NCBI RefSeq assembly: GCF_027484945.1
Contig: NZ_JAIXRZ010000058.1
Location: 1 to 49,024 of the forward strand
Source: Flavobacterium sp.
GTDB lineage: Bacteria > Bacteroidota > Bacteroidia > Flavobacteriales > Flavobacteriaceae
DNA: 49,024 nt
Reading direction: 5' to 3'
The translations under genes and the position numbers were made by a program. This document shows, in pieces, positions 9,287 to 18,091 of the stretch. A model generated the notes under the pieces. It saw only the letters and a program-made list of their open reading frames with translations. It made no database searches and had not been told where the DNA came from. Numbering within the stretch: the stretch's first letter is position 1; each line of letters starts with the position of its first letter.

Positions 9287-10264
9287 TTAAAAATCGGCGT
9301 CGAAGCTAATTTTTTGTGCGCTTGTGTCGTTATTCATGACACCGGCCTTTTGGTATTCGGAAACGCGTTTTTCAAAGAAATTGGTTTTTCCTTGCAACGA
9401 AATCATATCCATGAAATCAAAAGGATTGGTTACATTGAAGACCTTGCTACATCCTAACTCTACCAACAAGCGGTCGGTCACAAATTCAAGATATTGGGTC
9501 ATCAATTTTGAATTCATACCGATCAAACTTACAGGAAGAGACTCGGTGATGAATTTGCGTTCAATGTCTAGAGCATTGGTTAAAATTTCGGTAATTCGCT
9601 CTTTCGAAACTTTGTTTACTAAATGGTGGTTGTGAAGGTGCACGGCAAAATCACAGTGCATTCCTTCGTCACGAGAAATTAACTCATTCGAAAACGTAAG
9701 ACCAGGCATCAAGCCGCGTTTTTTCAACCAGTAAATCGAGCAGAATGAGCCCGAGAAAAAGATTCCTTCTACGGCAGCAAAGGCAATTAAACGTTCGCTA
9801 AAGTTGGGTGATTGTACCCATTTCAACGCCCATTCGGCTTTTTCTTTAATCGCTGGAAATACTTCAATCGCATGAAACAATTGGTTTTTCTCGGCTTCAT
9901 CTTTGACATACGTATCAATCAACAGCGAATACGTTTCACTGTGAATATTTTCCATCATCAATTGGAACCCATAGAAAAACTTCGCTTCAGGATATTGCAC
10001 TTCGCTCACAAAGTTTTCGGCTAAGTTTTCATTTACAATTCCGTCAGAAGCAGCAAAAAATGCCAAGATATGCTTAATGAAGTAACGCTCATCATTATTT
10101 AATTTGTCATTCCAATCGGCTAAATCTTGGTGCAAATCGATTTCTTCAGCCGTCCAAATACAAGCTTCTTGTTTTTTATACCATTCCCAAATATCATGGT
10201 GTTTGATAGGGAAAATTACAAATCGGTCTTTATTATCCTGAAGAATGGGTTCTACAAATGACAT
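9287..10264 (-). CDS. nrdB: Ribonucleoside-diphosphate reductase beta subunit, class Ia
   Basis: The radical-generating small subunit, 325 residues. Di-iron ligands fit the eukaryote-like R2 pattern: D74 in AASDG, E105 and H108 in MENIHSE, E166 in VEGIFF, and E200/H203 in DEGMH; the radical tyrosine is Y112. The C-terminal end SFDADF matches the tail that docks into the alpha subunit. It is the first gene of nrdB-nrdA on the minus strand. The upstream region of about 380 bp carries a perfect DnaA box, suggesting cell-cycle coupling. Confidence 0.96.
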   Translation of the reverse strand: MSFVEPILQDNKDRFVIFPIKHHDIWEWYKKQEACIWTAEEIDLHQDLADWNDKLNNDERYFIKHILAFFAASDGIVNENLAENFVSEVQYPEAKFFYGFQLMMENIHSETYSLLIDTYVKDEAEKNQLFHAIEVFPAIKEKAEWALKWVQSPNFSERLIAFAAVEGIFFSGSFCSIYWLKKRGLMPGLTFSNELISRDEGMHCDFAVHLHNHHLVNKVSKERITEILTNALDIERKFITESLPVSLIGMNSKLMTQYLEFVTDRLLVELGCSKVFNVTNPFDFMDMISLQGKTNFFEKRVSEYQKAGVMNNDTSAQKISFDADF

Positions 10265-10345
10265 AATTGTTTTTTTTATGATTTAATTAGCGTTGTTCTG
10301 ACTGTTACAAATTTGGTTAATTGCACCTAAAAAAGAAAGCCAAAC

Positions 10346-10354
10346 TTATCCACA
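10346..10354 (+). promoter_or_regulatory. DnaA box upstream of nrdB
   Basis: TTATCCACA, a perfect consensus DnaA box, lies 82 bp upstream of the nrdB start codon. It sits in the loop of a perfect 6-bp inverted repeat (AAAGCC 10336-10341, GGCTTT 10358-10363). In Escherichia coli DnaA binds the nrdAB promoter, so a regulatory role is plausible but inferred. Confidence 0.5.
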
Positions 10355-10540
10355 ATCGGCTTTAGTTTTTAACAACGTGTACGAAAAATCTTGATTTTAA
10401 CAATTTTGTAACCTTCTGAAAAACAAGGGTATGTAACAGCGTTTTTTTGCAAAAGGCCGAAAAACAAAGGGCTTTAGCAAATAAGGTAAATAATTTTCGT
10501 GGTATTTTCGAAGGCGCTAAACCTTATGTTTTTTGAACAT

Positions 10541-10587
10541 AAAAAAACGAATAACAACAGCTGCTTTTTCTTTCATTGATTATTCGT
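10541..10587 (-). terminator. Terminator of the large barrel gene
   Basis: On the minus strand ACGAATAA (10587-10580) pairs with TTATTCGT (10554-10547) and is followed by seven T (10547-10541). The loop is long (25 nt) and contains CAGCTG. It lies about 60 bp past the stop of the 10648-14049 gene and isolates nrdBA from it. Confidence 0.65.
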
Positions 10588-10647
10588 TCTATTACTACGT
10601 ATAGTGTTTGGATTTTGCATCAAAAAATGCGGTATATAATAGCAGTA

Positions 10648-13600
10648 TTAAAAAAATGCCCTTAATTGTACGCTCCCCGTATGAATTGTTTTTACAGTTT
10701 CAGATTGCCTTCCTTGGTAGTTGATATTCAAATCAAGGTATTTCGTGAGGTTTTTTTGTAACAAGACGCGCCAAGTCGAATTTTTACCAGGTTGCAAGCC
10801 TTCCAGCATTTGAAACGCTACCGGCGATTGGGCGTTCCCAGTAAAATCATTGCGGTAATACGAGAACTCACCGGTCAAAGTAAATTGTTTTTCACCAATA
10901 TAATTTACGGCTATTCCCATCCGACTTTGGTTTAGGGACTCTTTGTCGTTAATCGTATTGGATTTGTGCTTGATTTCATAGAAAATACTTAGACTCTTAT
11001 TTGCCGAAAATAAATAGGAGAGTTTGGGTTGGAGTTGATAGGTGTCTAAATCATAATTGCGAGAAGCATAATTGTCAGATAGTCCACTATTTTTTCCCAC
11101 AGCCGATTCCGTATTTATGAGCCACGTTTTTTTCCATAAATGGGCATACTGCACTTGATGCGATTGGAGCTGGTTTTCTTGAGCACCTACGGATAATAAC
11201 GAACGAATTTTAGTAATTAAATAGGTGTAAGTTACCGAATGATATTGTCGCCCGCGATTGAAAAATAAGCTATTACGAAACGATTCATTGATTCCCAATA
11301 ATTCGGCATTTCCCGGATTGAAAGGATTTAGATGAAACGATTCGCCTTCTCGTTTTGTTTTTTGATCAACCGTAAAAGCGGTTTGGCTGTAAAAATGAGA
11401 GAGGATTTTTTTCAGTCCTTTATCGTTTAACCATTGGCCCGGATTCAACGTGAGGGAAAGCGCTAGTTTGTTTTGATGGGTTTTGACAAAAATTTGATTG
11501 GGTAAGTAGACCCGAACATATTTGGCTAAATCAGGAAAAGGGGCAACTTCAAATTCCTGTAATTCTTGTATACCATTTCCATTATAATCGTTCCACATAT
11601 AGACACCTTGACCCGGATTGACTTCCAAATAGGTAAATTCTTGTTGGGCAATGGTTCCCGAAGCTGTTTCTACCGCACCCGAAACTTGCACCAATTGCCC
11701 CCAGAAACGATCGTTGTAAACAATACGTGAATTTAATGAGGGTTCGTTGGCTCGACTAGCATCGGCAAAGGTGAGTCGTCGGTAATTGATAAAAGCGGTT
11801 AAATTGGATTTTTCAGTTTGGAGTAAGCGCGAATTGATATACCAGCGATTGGAGGTGTTTACATGCTGAACAAATCCATTTTGCAAGCTGTCGTTTTTAC
11901 GGTGCAACCATCCGATTTGCATAAATACTTTGGTAGAATCACCCCGGCCTAAATGCGCCCCTATTTCGCGAAAGCGTTGACTCAAAGCGCTCAAGGCCAT
12001 AGTGGTCTGGGATTGCTCTTTATTGTCTTCCAAATTATAGGAACTGCCGACCCAATTTTTTCCAATATGGTATTTTATTCGGGTTTGATTGCGGGTAAAA
12101 CGACTTATTGTTTGTGTGCCCGAACTTTGGAGTGTACTGGCATTTTGTTGTACCCATAATTTTCCGTCGTTGTAATATCCTTGTAAAAGATGTCGGTTTC
12201 CGGTAAATTGCTCCCCAAAATCCAATCGTTCTATTTGGTATAAAGCCCTGCCTTTTTGTTTTAAATCCCACTCCAATCCCGCTGTCACCAAACTTTGATT
12301 TCCAGTTGGGGCTGTGATTAAATTCCAATCCCGATTAAATTCTATAGTAAATAAGCGCTCAACGGTTCGAAAATTTTCCTGAATTAACTGAATATTTCCA
12401 AAAGTGTTCAAATTTGTTTTGCCCGAAAAAACCCGTTGTTTTCCATTAAATTTTGCTACAATACCTTTATTGTTTTGGTCGTCTATTTTTGAAAACAAAT
12501 TCAAATCATTGTTACTTATTCCCACTTCAAAATCGATTGCAGTTTTTTCACTCGGATGGTACCTACCTAATACAGTTGCGATTTGAAGTTTTACGGGCGC
12601 AATTAATCGACTTAAAGGTTCGTAATTTCCTTGAGGAACACCCAAAATAGGCGGAACGTATTGATAAATTTTCCCAATGGCGTTGGTATTGGATAATATG
12701 TAATTTCCTTGATTGTTTCCTACTAAGGAAAACGTCACATTGTATAAGGTATCATTCGGGTTGTTGGAATATTCGAAAACTTCGGCAGACCCGATGAGTA
12801 CTTTTTTATATAAAATTTTATTTTCAGAATAGCTATCTTGGTAGGCAGAGGGTGCACTCATTAAATTGGAGTTGTCTCCTGCATTTTGTAAAACTGCCAC
12901 TTGGTCTTGGGTCAAACTTTGTTGTAAGGGTTGATTTTTTACATCATTTTCGGAGTAAAAATACCCTGCTATTTGCCACTTTTCATTTTGATGATTGACC
13001 CCGCCGTAGCTAATAAATCGGGTATAACTCCGTTCAGAATATTGGTATTCGACTACTATTCGCATTTCTGAGGTGATGGGGTACAAAGCCGTAAACCGAA
13101 TTTCGCCGGCATTATAGTCAATACTATAATCGTTGTTTTCACCGCGCGTTAACAGTAACCCATTGACATACACGCGTTCTGATCCCGAGATTACCAAAAC
13201 ATACAGTTCCCCATTGTTCCCTCGCAATTTATAGGGTCCTTGGTTGCCTTCTTGTCCCGTAAATGCGCTTCGGGCATATTGTCCACGTACCACAGCTGCT
13301 GCTGTAAATACGTCGGTTTTATTTTTGGGTGTTCCAAAGGTAAATCGCGAATTAATCCCTTGAACTTTTTTATTAAAGTTTAAAAATTTTGATTGGCGGT
13401 TTTCTAAAAATAAATCCCCAGCACGAACACTCCAACGGTCGGAAAAGAGTTCGACAAAAATTTGATCAAATTCGTCGAGTTTTTGCGAATACCCGCCGTC
13501 TTGCAACGGAATATTGCTGTCTTGAATAGAAGCCCGGAGGCTTATTTTATTTGATAGTTTTCCTGTGATTTGTAAATCCAGATTGGAGTTTACGGTTGTA

Positions 13601-14049
13601 TTTTGATTATTTCCAATGGTCACTCCTCGGCTGATACTGCCCGATGTTGTAAGTCCGTCAAAGGGTTTGAATCCTTTGCGCAGCTCTTTTTGCACACTAA
13701 CCAAAACGCCTGCTTCATTGGGAACTATTCGCTTGGGATCGTACATTGAATAGGTTTTGGTAAGCAATTCGGGGAACTGCAAATAGCGAACCGTAAGAGA
13801 ATCAACACCGGGATTGTGGTTTTTGAATATCAATTTGGCTTTAACAAAGTCGATCCGGTATTGGGATGTGTCGATTACTTGTCCACGACTATCAGTAATA
13901 GTGAAAAATTCCTTTTGAATACTCGTTTCGTGAAGCGTAATCGTGTCTTTCGAATAGGCAATTTTTTTGCTTTTATATGGCGTATCGGTTTGCGCCGAAA
14001 GCGAATAAAAACAAAGCAAGAAAAACCCAAAAAACCCTAAGTTTCGCAT
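10648..14049 (-). CDS. Very large outer-membrane beta-barrel protein, function unknown
   Basis: An 1133-residue protein with a signal peptide (FFLLCFYSLSAQ, cut near residue 19). A short N-terminal region resembling an immunoglobulin-like domain (to about 115) is followed by hundreds of residues of alternating polar/hydrophobic strands, typical of a large outer-membrane barrel. Conserved-looking phrases are SGSISRGVTIGNNQN, the stretch around SIQDSNIPLQDG, and VELFSDRWSVRAGDLFLEN. It ends QLRAFF with a terminal aromatic, as outer-membrane barrels do for Bam recognition. No plug domain or TonB box is visible, so I do not call it a TonB receptor. It has its own promoter and terminator. The role is unknown; secretion, translocation or surface assembly are only guesses. 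Confidence 0.8.
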   Translation of the reverse strand: MRNLGFFGFFLLCFYSLSAQTDTPYKSKKIAYSKDTITLHETSIQKEFFTITDSRGQVIDTSQYRIDFVKAKLIFKNHNPGVDSLTVRYLQFPELLTKTYSMYDPKRIVPNEAGVLVSVQKELRKGFKPFDGLTTSGSISRGVTIGNNQNTTVNSNLDLQITGKLSNKISLRASIQDSNIPLQDGGYSQKLDEFDQIFVELFSDRWSVRAGDLFLENRQSKFLNFNKKVQGINSRFTFGTPKNKTDVFTAAAVVRGQYARSAFTGQEGNQGPYKLRGNNGELYVLVISGSERVYVNGLLLTRGENNDYSIDYNAGEIRFTALYPITSEMRIVVEYQYSERSYTRFISYGGVNHQNEKWQIAGYFYSENDVKNQPLQQSLTQDQVAVLQNAGDNSNLMSAPSAYQDSYSENKILYKKVLIGSAEVFEYSNNPNDTLYNVTFSLVGNNQGNYILSNTNAIGKIYQYVPPILGVPQGNYEPLSRLIAPVKLQIATVLGRYHPSEKTAIDFEVGISNNDLNLFSKIDDQNNKGIVAKFNGKQRVFSGKTNLNTFGNIQLIQENFRTVERLFTIEFNRDWNLITAPTGNQSLVTAGLEWDLKQKGRALYQIERLDFGEQFTGNRHLLQGYYNDGKLWVQQNASTLQSSGTQTISRFTRNQTRIKYHIGKNWVGSSYNLEDNKEQSQTTMALSALSQRFREIGAHLGRGDSTKVFMQIGWLHRKNDSLQNGFVQHVNTSNRWYINSRLLQTEKSNLTAFINYRRLTFADASRANEPSLNSRIVYNDRFWGQLVQVSGAVETASGTIAQQEFTYLEVNPGQGVYMWNDYNGNGIQELQEFEVAPFPDLAKYVRVYLPNQIFVKTHQNKLALSLTLNPGQWLNDKGLKKILSHFYSQTAFTVDQKTKREGESFHLNPFNPGNAELLGINESFRNSLFFNRGRQYHSVTYTYLITKIRSLLSVGAQENQLQSHQVQYAHLWKKTWLINTESAVGKNSGLSDNYASRNYDLDTYQLQPKLSYLFSANKSLSIFYEIKHKSNTINDKESLNQSRMGIAVNYIGEKQFTLTGEFSYYRNDFTGNAQSPVAFQMLEGLQPGKNSTWRVLLQKNLTKYLDLNINYQGRQSETVKTIHTGSVQLRAFF

Positions 14050-14072
14050 ACTTTAAAAAAACGCGTAAAAAT

Positions 14073-14080
14073 CAAAAGTA
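14073..14080 (-). promoter_or_regulatory. Promoter -7 element of the large barrel gene
   Basis: On the minus strand TACTTTTG matches TAnnTTTG and lies 23 bases before the ATG at 14049. No TTG is present at 22-bp spacing. A CCCCGGGG palindrome lies immediately upstream. Confidence 0.5.
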
Positions 14081-14117
14081 GTATTTCCCCGGGGATTTTG
14101 GAGTGCTAAGAATCGAA

Positions 14118-15371
14118 TTATTCTTTAGTTACTAATTGTAGGGTTTCCCGCGAAGTTTGACGCACTAATACCGTTTTACCTTTTTCGACCATTGCTGCTG
14201 CCTCTGGGGTGAAATGGCGAATGGTGTAGAGTGAAACATTTTCATTGTAGGCGACTTTGAATTTTTTTGAAAGTAATGCTTTCAATTTGTCAAAATTGCC
14301 AAATTTATCTTCTACGCAAACGGTGAAACTGATGGCCGTATTTTGAATTAAACTAACTTTGATTTTCTGCTGGTGCAACAATGCAAAAATAGCACTGATA
14401 TTTTCTTCCATAATAAACGAAAAATCAATGGCCGACAATGAAATTAATAATTGGTTTTTCTTGACAATAAAGCACGATGTTTTGGGCTCGAGATCGGCTC
14501 CTTTTGAAACGCTTGTTCCGGGCAACAACGGATTTATAAACGATTTCACATAAAGCGGTATTTCTTTACGTTGCAAGGGTTGTAGCGTTTTTGGGTGGAT
14601 AACCGAAGCGCCATAAAAGGCCAATTCGATAGCCTCACGGTAAGATATTTGGTTCAACAAAACTGCATTTTCAAAATAACGGGGATCGGCATTTAAAACG
14701 CCGGGAACGTCTTTCCAAATAGTTACGCTTTCAGCGCCTAAACAATAGGCAAAAATAGCGGCAGTATAATCAGAACCTTCTCGTCCCAAAGTAGTCGTGA
14801 AGTTATTTTCATCCGAGCCAATAAATCCTTGTGTGATATTCAGGGCTTTCTTTTTTACATTTTTTGAAATCAATTTTTGGGTTTGCTCCCAATCCACCAA
14901 AGCATCGCGGTAAGCCGCATCGGTTTTAATCAAATTACGGACATCGATCCAGTTATTTGCCAATCCATTTTCATTGAAATAATGACTTACAATAGTGGTG
15001 GAAACCAGTTCCCCATAGCTTACTACTTGATCGTATACAAAATTATAATTGGGCGATTTATTGCTTCGAATAAAATATTCTAAATCGGCAAAATGACTGT
15101 TTACTGCAAAAAACACATCGTGATTTTCATCTTCAAAGAGGTCTAATAAAATTTGGTTGTGGTATTTGCGCACCTCTTGTAAAGAAGCATGAAAAGCGTT
15201 GGATTTTTCGAAATAGTTTTGAATTACAACTTCCAAGGCATTGGTTGTTTTGCCCATAGCAGAGATAATCATTAACACTTCTTCATGTCCGACGGTTTGC
15301 AGTACGTTTAATACATTTTTTATTCCATCGGCATCTTTCACGGAAGCCCCACCAAATTTGAATACTTTCAT
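14118..15371 (-). CDS. lysC: Aspartate kinase (monofunctional)
   Basis: Phosphorylates aspartate, the committed step to lysine, threonine, methionine and diaminopimelate. The 417-residue protein opens with KFGGASV at 5-11 and has the kinase residues in TLGREGSDYTAA (194-205) and WKDVPGVLNADPR (219-231). ACT-like regulatory sequence fills about 300-400, suggesting feedback control. No homoserine dehydrogenase domain is attached, unlike ThrA. The next enzyme of the pathway, asd, is in the same window at 40387. The gene appears to have its own promoter (15410-15417). Which end product inhibits it cannot be read from the sequence, and the symbol is assigned by function. Confidence 0.93.
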   Translation of the reverse strand: MKVFKFGGASVKDADGIKNVLNVLQTVGHEEVLMIISAMGKTTNALEVVIQNYFEKSNAFHASLQEVRKYHNQILLDLFEDENHDVFFAVNSHFADLEYFIRSNKSPNYNFVYDQVVSYGELVSTTIVSHYFNENGLANNWIDVRNLIKTDAAYRDALVDWEQTQKLISKNVKKKALNITQGFIGSDENNFTTTLGREGSDYTAAIFAYCLGAESVTIWKDVPGVLNADPRYFENAVLLNQISYREAIELAFYGASVIHPKTLQPLQRKEIPLYVKSFINPLLPGTSVSKGADLEPKTSCFIVKKNQLLISLSAIDFSFIMEENISAIFALLHQQKIKVSLIQNTAISFTVCVEDKFGNFDKLKALLSKKFKVAYNENVSLYTIRHFTPEAAAMVEKGKTVLVRQTSRETLQLVTKE

Positions 15372-15409
15372 GGTTAATTCTTGAGTAGTTTAGCAATTTT
15401 TTGTGCTTT

Positions 15410-15417
15410 CAAAACTA
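15410..15417 (-). promoter_or_regulatory. Promoter -7 element of the aspartate kinase gene
   Basis: TAGTTTTG on the minus strand fits TAnnTTTG and lies 38 bases before the ATG at 15371. No TTG is present at the 22-bp distance. Confidence 0.45.
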
Positions 15418-15456
15418 ATAAATTATAAACGGTTGCTTACTTGTTTTGATAAAAAA

Positions 15457-15933
15457 TTAATCGTGTTGCGCCAAGAAACGAGTAATCCCATCCGCATCCA
15501 TTTGTGCGACACGCCAATCGGTAAAAATGCGCGCTCCCGTTTTTTCATAAAACGCGATTGCGGTTGTATTCCAGTCCAATACCGCCCATTCAATTCGACG
15601 AACACCATCGATTTGTCCCTGTCGAATAATTGTTTTATACAATGCAAATCCGATGCCTTTTCCGCGCTGGTCTTCTTTAACAATCAAGTCTTCCAAGTGG
15701 ATGGTTTTGCCTTTCCAAGTGGAGTAACGGTAGTAATAGAGTGCGATACCCAGTAATTCTTCGTTTTCTTCGGCAACAAAACAATGAAATAATGGGTGCT
15801 CAGAAAACCCATCCCGGATGAGATCTTCTTCGGTAAGTACTACAGCATTTGGTTCTTTTTCAAAAGCAGCAAGTTCCAGAATACGCTCGAGAACTTGCTT
15901 CATATCTTGTGGTGTTGCCTTTCGAATTTGCAT
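15457..15933 (-). CDS. GNAT acetyltransferase, diamine/thialysine acetyltransferase-like
   Basis: A 158-residue single-domain GNAT enzyme that transfers acetyl from CoA to an amine. The acetyl-CoA loop is visible as EDQRGKGIG (near residues 92-100), preceded by the LEDLIV strand and followed by WNTTAIAFYEKTGA. This arrangement, with the YYRYSTWKGKTIHLEDL stretch, resembles the spermidine/spermine (SSAT) and thialysine acetyltransferase branch. Its ATG shares a base with the TAA of the upstream M48 gene (TAATG), so the two should be translationally coupled. The substrate is uncertain; a polyamine or small diamine is my best inference. Confidence 0.85.
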   Translation of the reverse strand: MQIRKATPQDMKQVLERILELAAFEKEPNAVVLTEEDLIRDGFSEHPLFHCFVAEENEELLGIALYYYRYSTWKGKTIHLEDLIVKEDQRGKGIGFALYKTIIRQGQIDGVRRIEWAVLDWNTTAIAFYEKTGARIFTDWRVAQMDADGITRFLAQHD

Positions 15934-16784
15934 TAGCGTTTCTTTTTAGTCGGTTTCTTTTTAGTCGGTTTTGCTGCAACAGTATTCCGTATTGGCTGTT
16001 GCACATAGGCTTTGTATTTTCCTTCTGCCACGGCTCTTTCACGAGCTTTTTGGGCCCGGTCTTTTGGGTCGGGGTGGGTGTTTAGCATACGGGTGATGAA
16101 GTTTGATTGACTCCCTTCGCTTAATTGAGCCAAAATTAAAAAAGCCGATTCAACAGCATTGACATCATAGTTATGTTGATTCATAAAGGCATAGGCAAAA
16201 GTATCGGCGTCTGTTTCTTGAATACGGCTGTATTTGCAGTCGATAACAGCGCTTGCAATTTGTCCGGCCTGCCCCTCTGTTATTTTCCCAATTTTATCCG
16301 ATTGAGAGGCAACAGCATCAAATAAAGCGCTTTTTTTTAGCGCAATACGCATGGCATCTTTTGAATCTTCATTTACTACATGTCCAATTTCGTGACCGAT
16401 TACCGCTAACAATTGGTTGTCATCCATTCGGTCCATTAAACCCGAATAAACCCGTACACTTCCATCTGCACAAGCAAATGCATTGACTTCTGAAGAAAGG
16501 TATACTTTGTAATTTAGCTTTAAATTATTTTCAGCCGCGTGTTTCCCGAAAATGCGCTGCAATCGTAGGGTATACCCATTATTTGTGCCCGCAACGACAT
16601 TGGCGGAGTCCAATTTACGAACCCCTTCTTTAGCAAGTGCTGCGGCTTGTTCATTAGAAAAAGTAAAGCCAGCTACTCCTTTTTGTAGGGCGCCCAAGGC
16701 TTTTTCCCCGAGGTTAATTTGGGCGAATGCAACAGTCGATAGCATCCCTAAAAACAAGACAAAGGATTTGTTTTTTACGTTCAT
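15933..16784 (-). CDS. M48 family metalloprotease, exported
   Basis: A 283-residue periplasmic or outer-membrane zinc protease. It has a signal peptide ending FAQ near residue 22, the zinc helix HEIGH at 131-135, and the third ligand E190 in ETDAD. This resembles the BepA/LoiP-type M48 quality-control proteases, but without a TPR region. The C-terminus is a basic tail, TKKKPTKKKR, encoded by a perfect tandem 15-bp duplication. It is the first gene of a two-gene operon with the acetyltransferase. A role in envelope protein quality control is inferred from the family. Confidence 0.9.
   Translation of the reverse strand: MNVKNKSFVLFLGMLSTVAFAQINLGEKALGALQKGVAGFTFSNEQAAALAKEGVRKLDSANVVAGTNNGYTLRLQRIFGKHAAENNLKLNYKVYLSSEVNAFACADGSVRVYSGLMDRMDDNQLLAVIGHEIGHVVNEDSKDAMRIALKKSALFDAVASQSDKIGKITEGQAGQIASAVIDCKYSRIQETDADTFAYAFMNQHNYDVNAVESAFLILAQLSEGSQSNFITRMLNTHPDPKDRAQKARERAVAEGKYKAYVQQPIRNTVAAKPTKKKPTKKKR
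15939..15968. repeat. Perfect 15-bp tandem duplication in the M48 gene tail
   Basis: Two adjacent identical 15-mers (15939-15953 and 15954-15968) encode a doubled Lys-rich pentapeptide at the C-terminus of the M48 protease. The copy number could change by slippage without shifting the frame. Confidence 0.9.
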
Positions 16785-16806
16785 TGAATTTGCGATTTAG
16801 TTGTTA

Positions 16807-16814
16807 CAAAGATA
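16807..16814 (-). promoter_or_regulatory. Promoter -7 element of the M48/acetyltransferase operon
   Basis: TATCTTTG on the minus strand matches TAnnTTTG, 23 bases upstream of the M48 ATG at 16784. No clear TTG partner. Confidence 0.5.
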
Positions 16815-16916
16815 GAGGATGTAGTGAAAACGTTGCATGGAATTATTTTCGTATGTAAAGGCAAAATAATCCCGAAAAAATTAGATATTTGCACAACTAC
16901 TACATCGATTTCGTAA

Positions 16917-17924
16917 ATGAAAGAACGCAATACAACCTTAGGGGAATTTATCATTGAAAAACAAGCCGATTTTCAATATTCATCGGGCGAACTGTCTCGA
17001 ATTATCAACTCCATACGCTTAGCGGCAAAAGTCGTTAATTACAAAGTGAACAAGGCGGGATTAGTCGATATTGTTGGTGCTGCAGGAGAGCAAAATATAC
17101 AGGGCGAGGACCAACAAAAATTGGATGTTTATGCCAATGAGGTATTTATCCAAACCTTAATCAATCGCGAAATTGTATGCGGCATCGCATCTGAAGAGAA
17201 CGACGACTTTATTACAGTGGCAGGAAGCGACAACAGTCATAACAACAAATATGTAGTATTGATGGATCCATTGGACGGCTCTTCAAATATTGACGTCAAT
17301 GTTTCTGTTGGAACTATTTTTTCAGTTTTTCATAGGGTAACCCCAATTGGATCACCGGTAACTATTGAAGATTTCTTGCAGCCGGGAATCAATCAAGTTG
17401 CAGCGGGCTATGTGATTTATGGCACCTCTACGATGTTGGTTTATACAACGGGGCATGGAGTAAATGGGTTTACTTTAAATCCGGCCATTGGGACATTTTA
17501 TTTATCCCACCCCAATATGCAATATCCAAAAGACGGAACCATCTATTCAATCAACGAAGGAAACTACGTTCATTTTCCAAAAGGAGTAAAAGATTATATT
17601 AAATATTGTCAATTGGAGGAGGGTGATCGTCCCTATACCTCGCGGTATATCGGAAGCTTGGTTTCAGACATGCACCGGAATATGATCAAAGGGGGTATTT
17701 ATATTTATCCTACAAGTTCGAAAGCACCTAGCGGGAAATTACGACTCCTTTACGAATGCAATCCCATGGCTTTTATTGCAGAGCAAGCCGGTGGAAAGGC
17801 GTCGGATGGCTATCAACGAATAATGGAAATTCAACCTACAGCGTTGCATCAGCGGGTTCCGTTTTTTTGCGGGAGCGAAAATATGGTTGAAAAAGCAGAA
17901 TCGTTTATGCGCAATGCCTTGTAG
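16917..17924 (+). CDS. fbp: Fructose-1,6-bisphosphatase, class I
   Basis: Dephosphorylates fructose 1,6-bisphosphate in gluconeogenesis. It has 335 residues, the normal class I length. The metal and substrate signature DPLDGSSN is at 117-124, preceded by GEDQQKLD (63-70) and SEEND (92-96), which hold the other metal ligands; the C-terminal region has [21 protein letters not shown]. An insertion GSDNSHNNK before the core is small. It starts at ATG 16917, divergent from the M48 operon. It probably stands alone; the 167 bp after it hold a hairpin without a T run. Confidence 0.96.
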   Translation: MKERNTTLGEFIIEKQADFQYSSGELSRIINSIRLAAKVVNYKVNKAGLVDIVGAAGEQNIQGEDQQKLDVYANEVFIQTLINREIVCGIASEENDDFITVAGSDNSHNNKYVVLMDPLDGSSNIDVNVSVGTIFSVFHRVTPIGSPVTIEDFLQPGINQVAAGYVIYGTSTMLVYTTGHGVNGFTLNPAIGTFYLSHPNMQYPKDGTIYSINEGNYVHFPKGVKDYIKYCQLEEGDRPYTSRYIGSLVSDMHRNMIKGGIYIYPTSSKAPSGKLRLLYECNPMAFIAEQAGGKASDGYQRIMEIQPTALHQRVPFFCGSENMVEKAESFMRNAL

Positions 17925-17944
17925 GTTCTTTTATTTTCAAATTT

Positions 17945-17986
17945 AAACGCCTATTAGTGCTGTTAAGTTGTGTTATATAGGTGTTT
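17945..17986. repeat. Inverted repeat downstream of fbp
   Basis: AAACGCCTAT (17945-17954) pairs with ATAGGTGTTT (17977-17986), ten pairs with one G-U in plus-strand RNA and a 22-nt loop. It is followed by A-rich rather than T-rich sequence, so it is not a classical terminator. It might protect the fbp 3' end. Confidence 0.5.
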
Positions 17987-18091
17987 GTAAAAAAAAGAAG
18001 CGCTGTTTTTTCCAAATAATAGTACTATTTCAAATCCAATTTTTATTTAAAAAAGTGTAAGTTTACGCTGCATAACCTCAAAAGTAAGCGT

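Larger units (their letters stand above)
10265..10647. other. Intergenic region upstream of nrdB
   Basis: A 383-bp stretch without a convincing gene. It holds, from nrdB outward, an AT-rich leader with a weak -7-like CAAATTTG on the minus strand near 10305-10312, a DnaA box at 10346-10354 inside an inverted repeat, a short perfect hairpin at 10524-10542 (TTATGTT, TTTTG loop, AACATAA), and a terminator for the upstream minus-strand gene at 10541-10587. Nothing further is recognised between 10364 and 10520. Confidence 0.6.
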
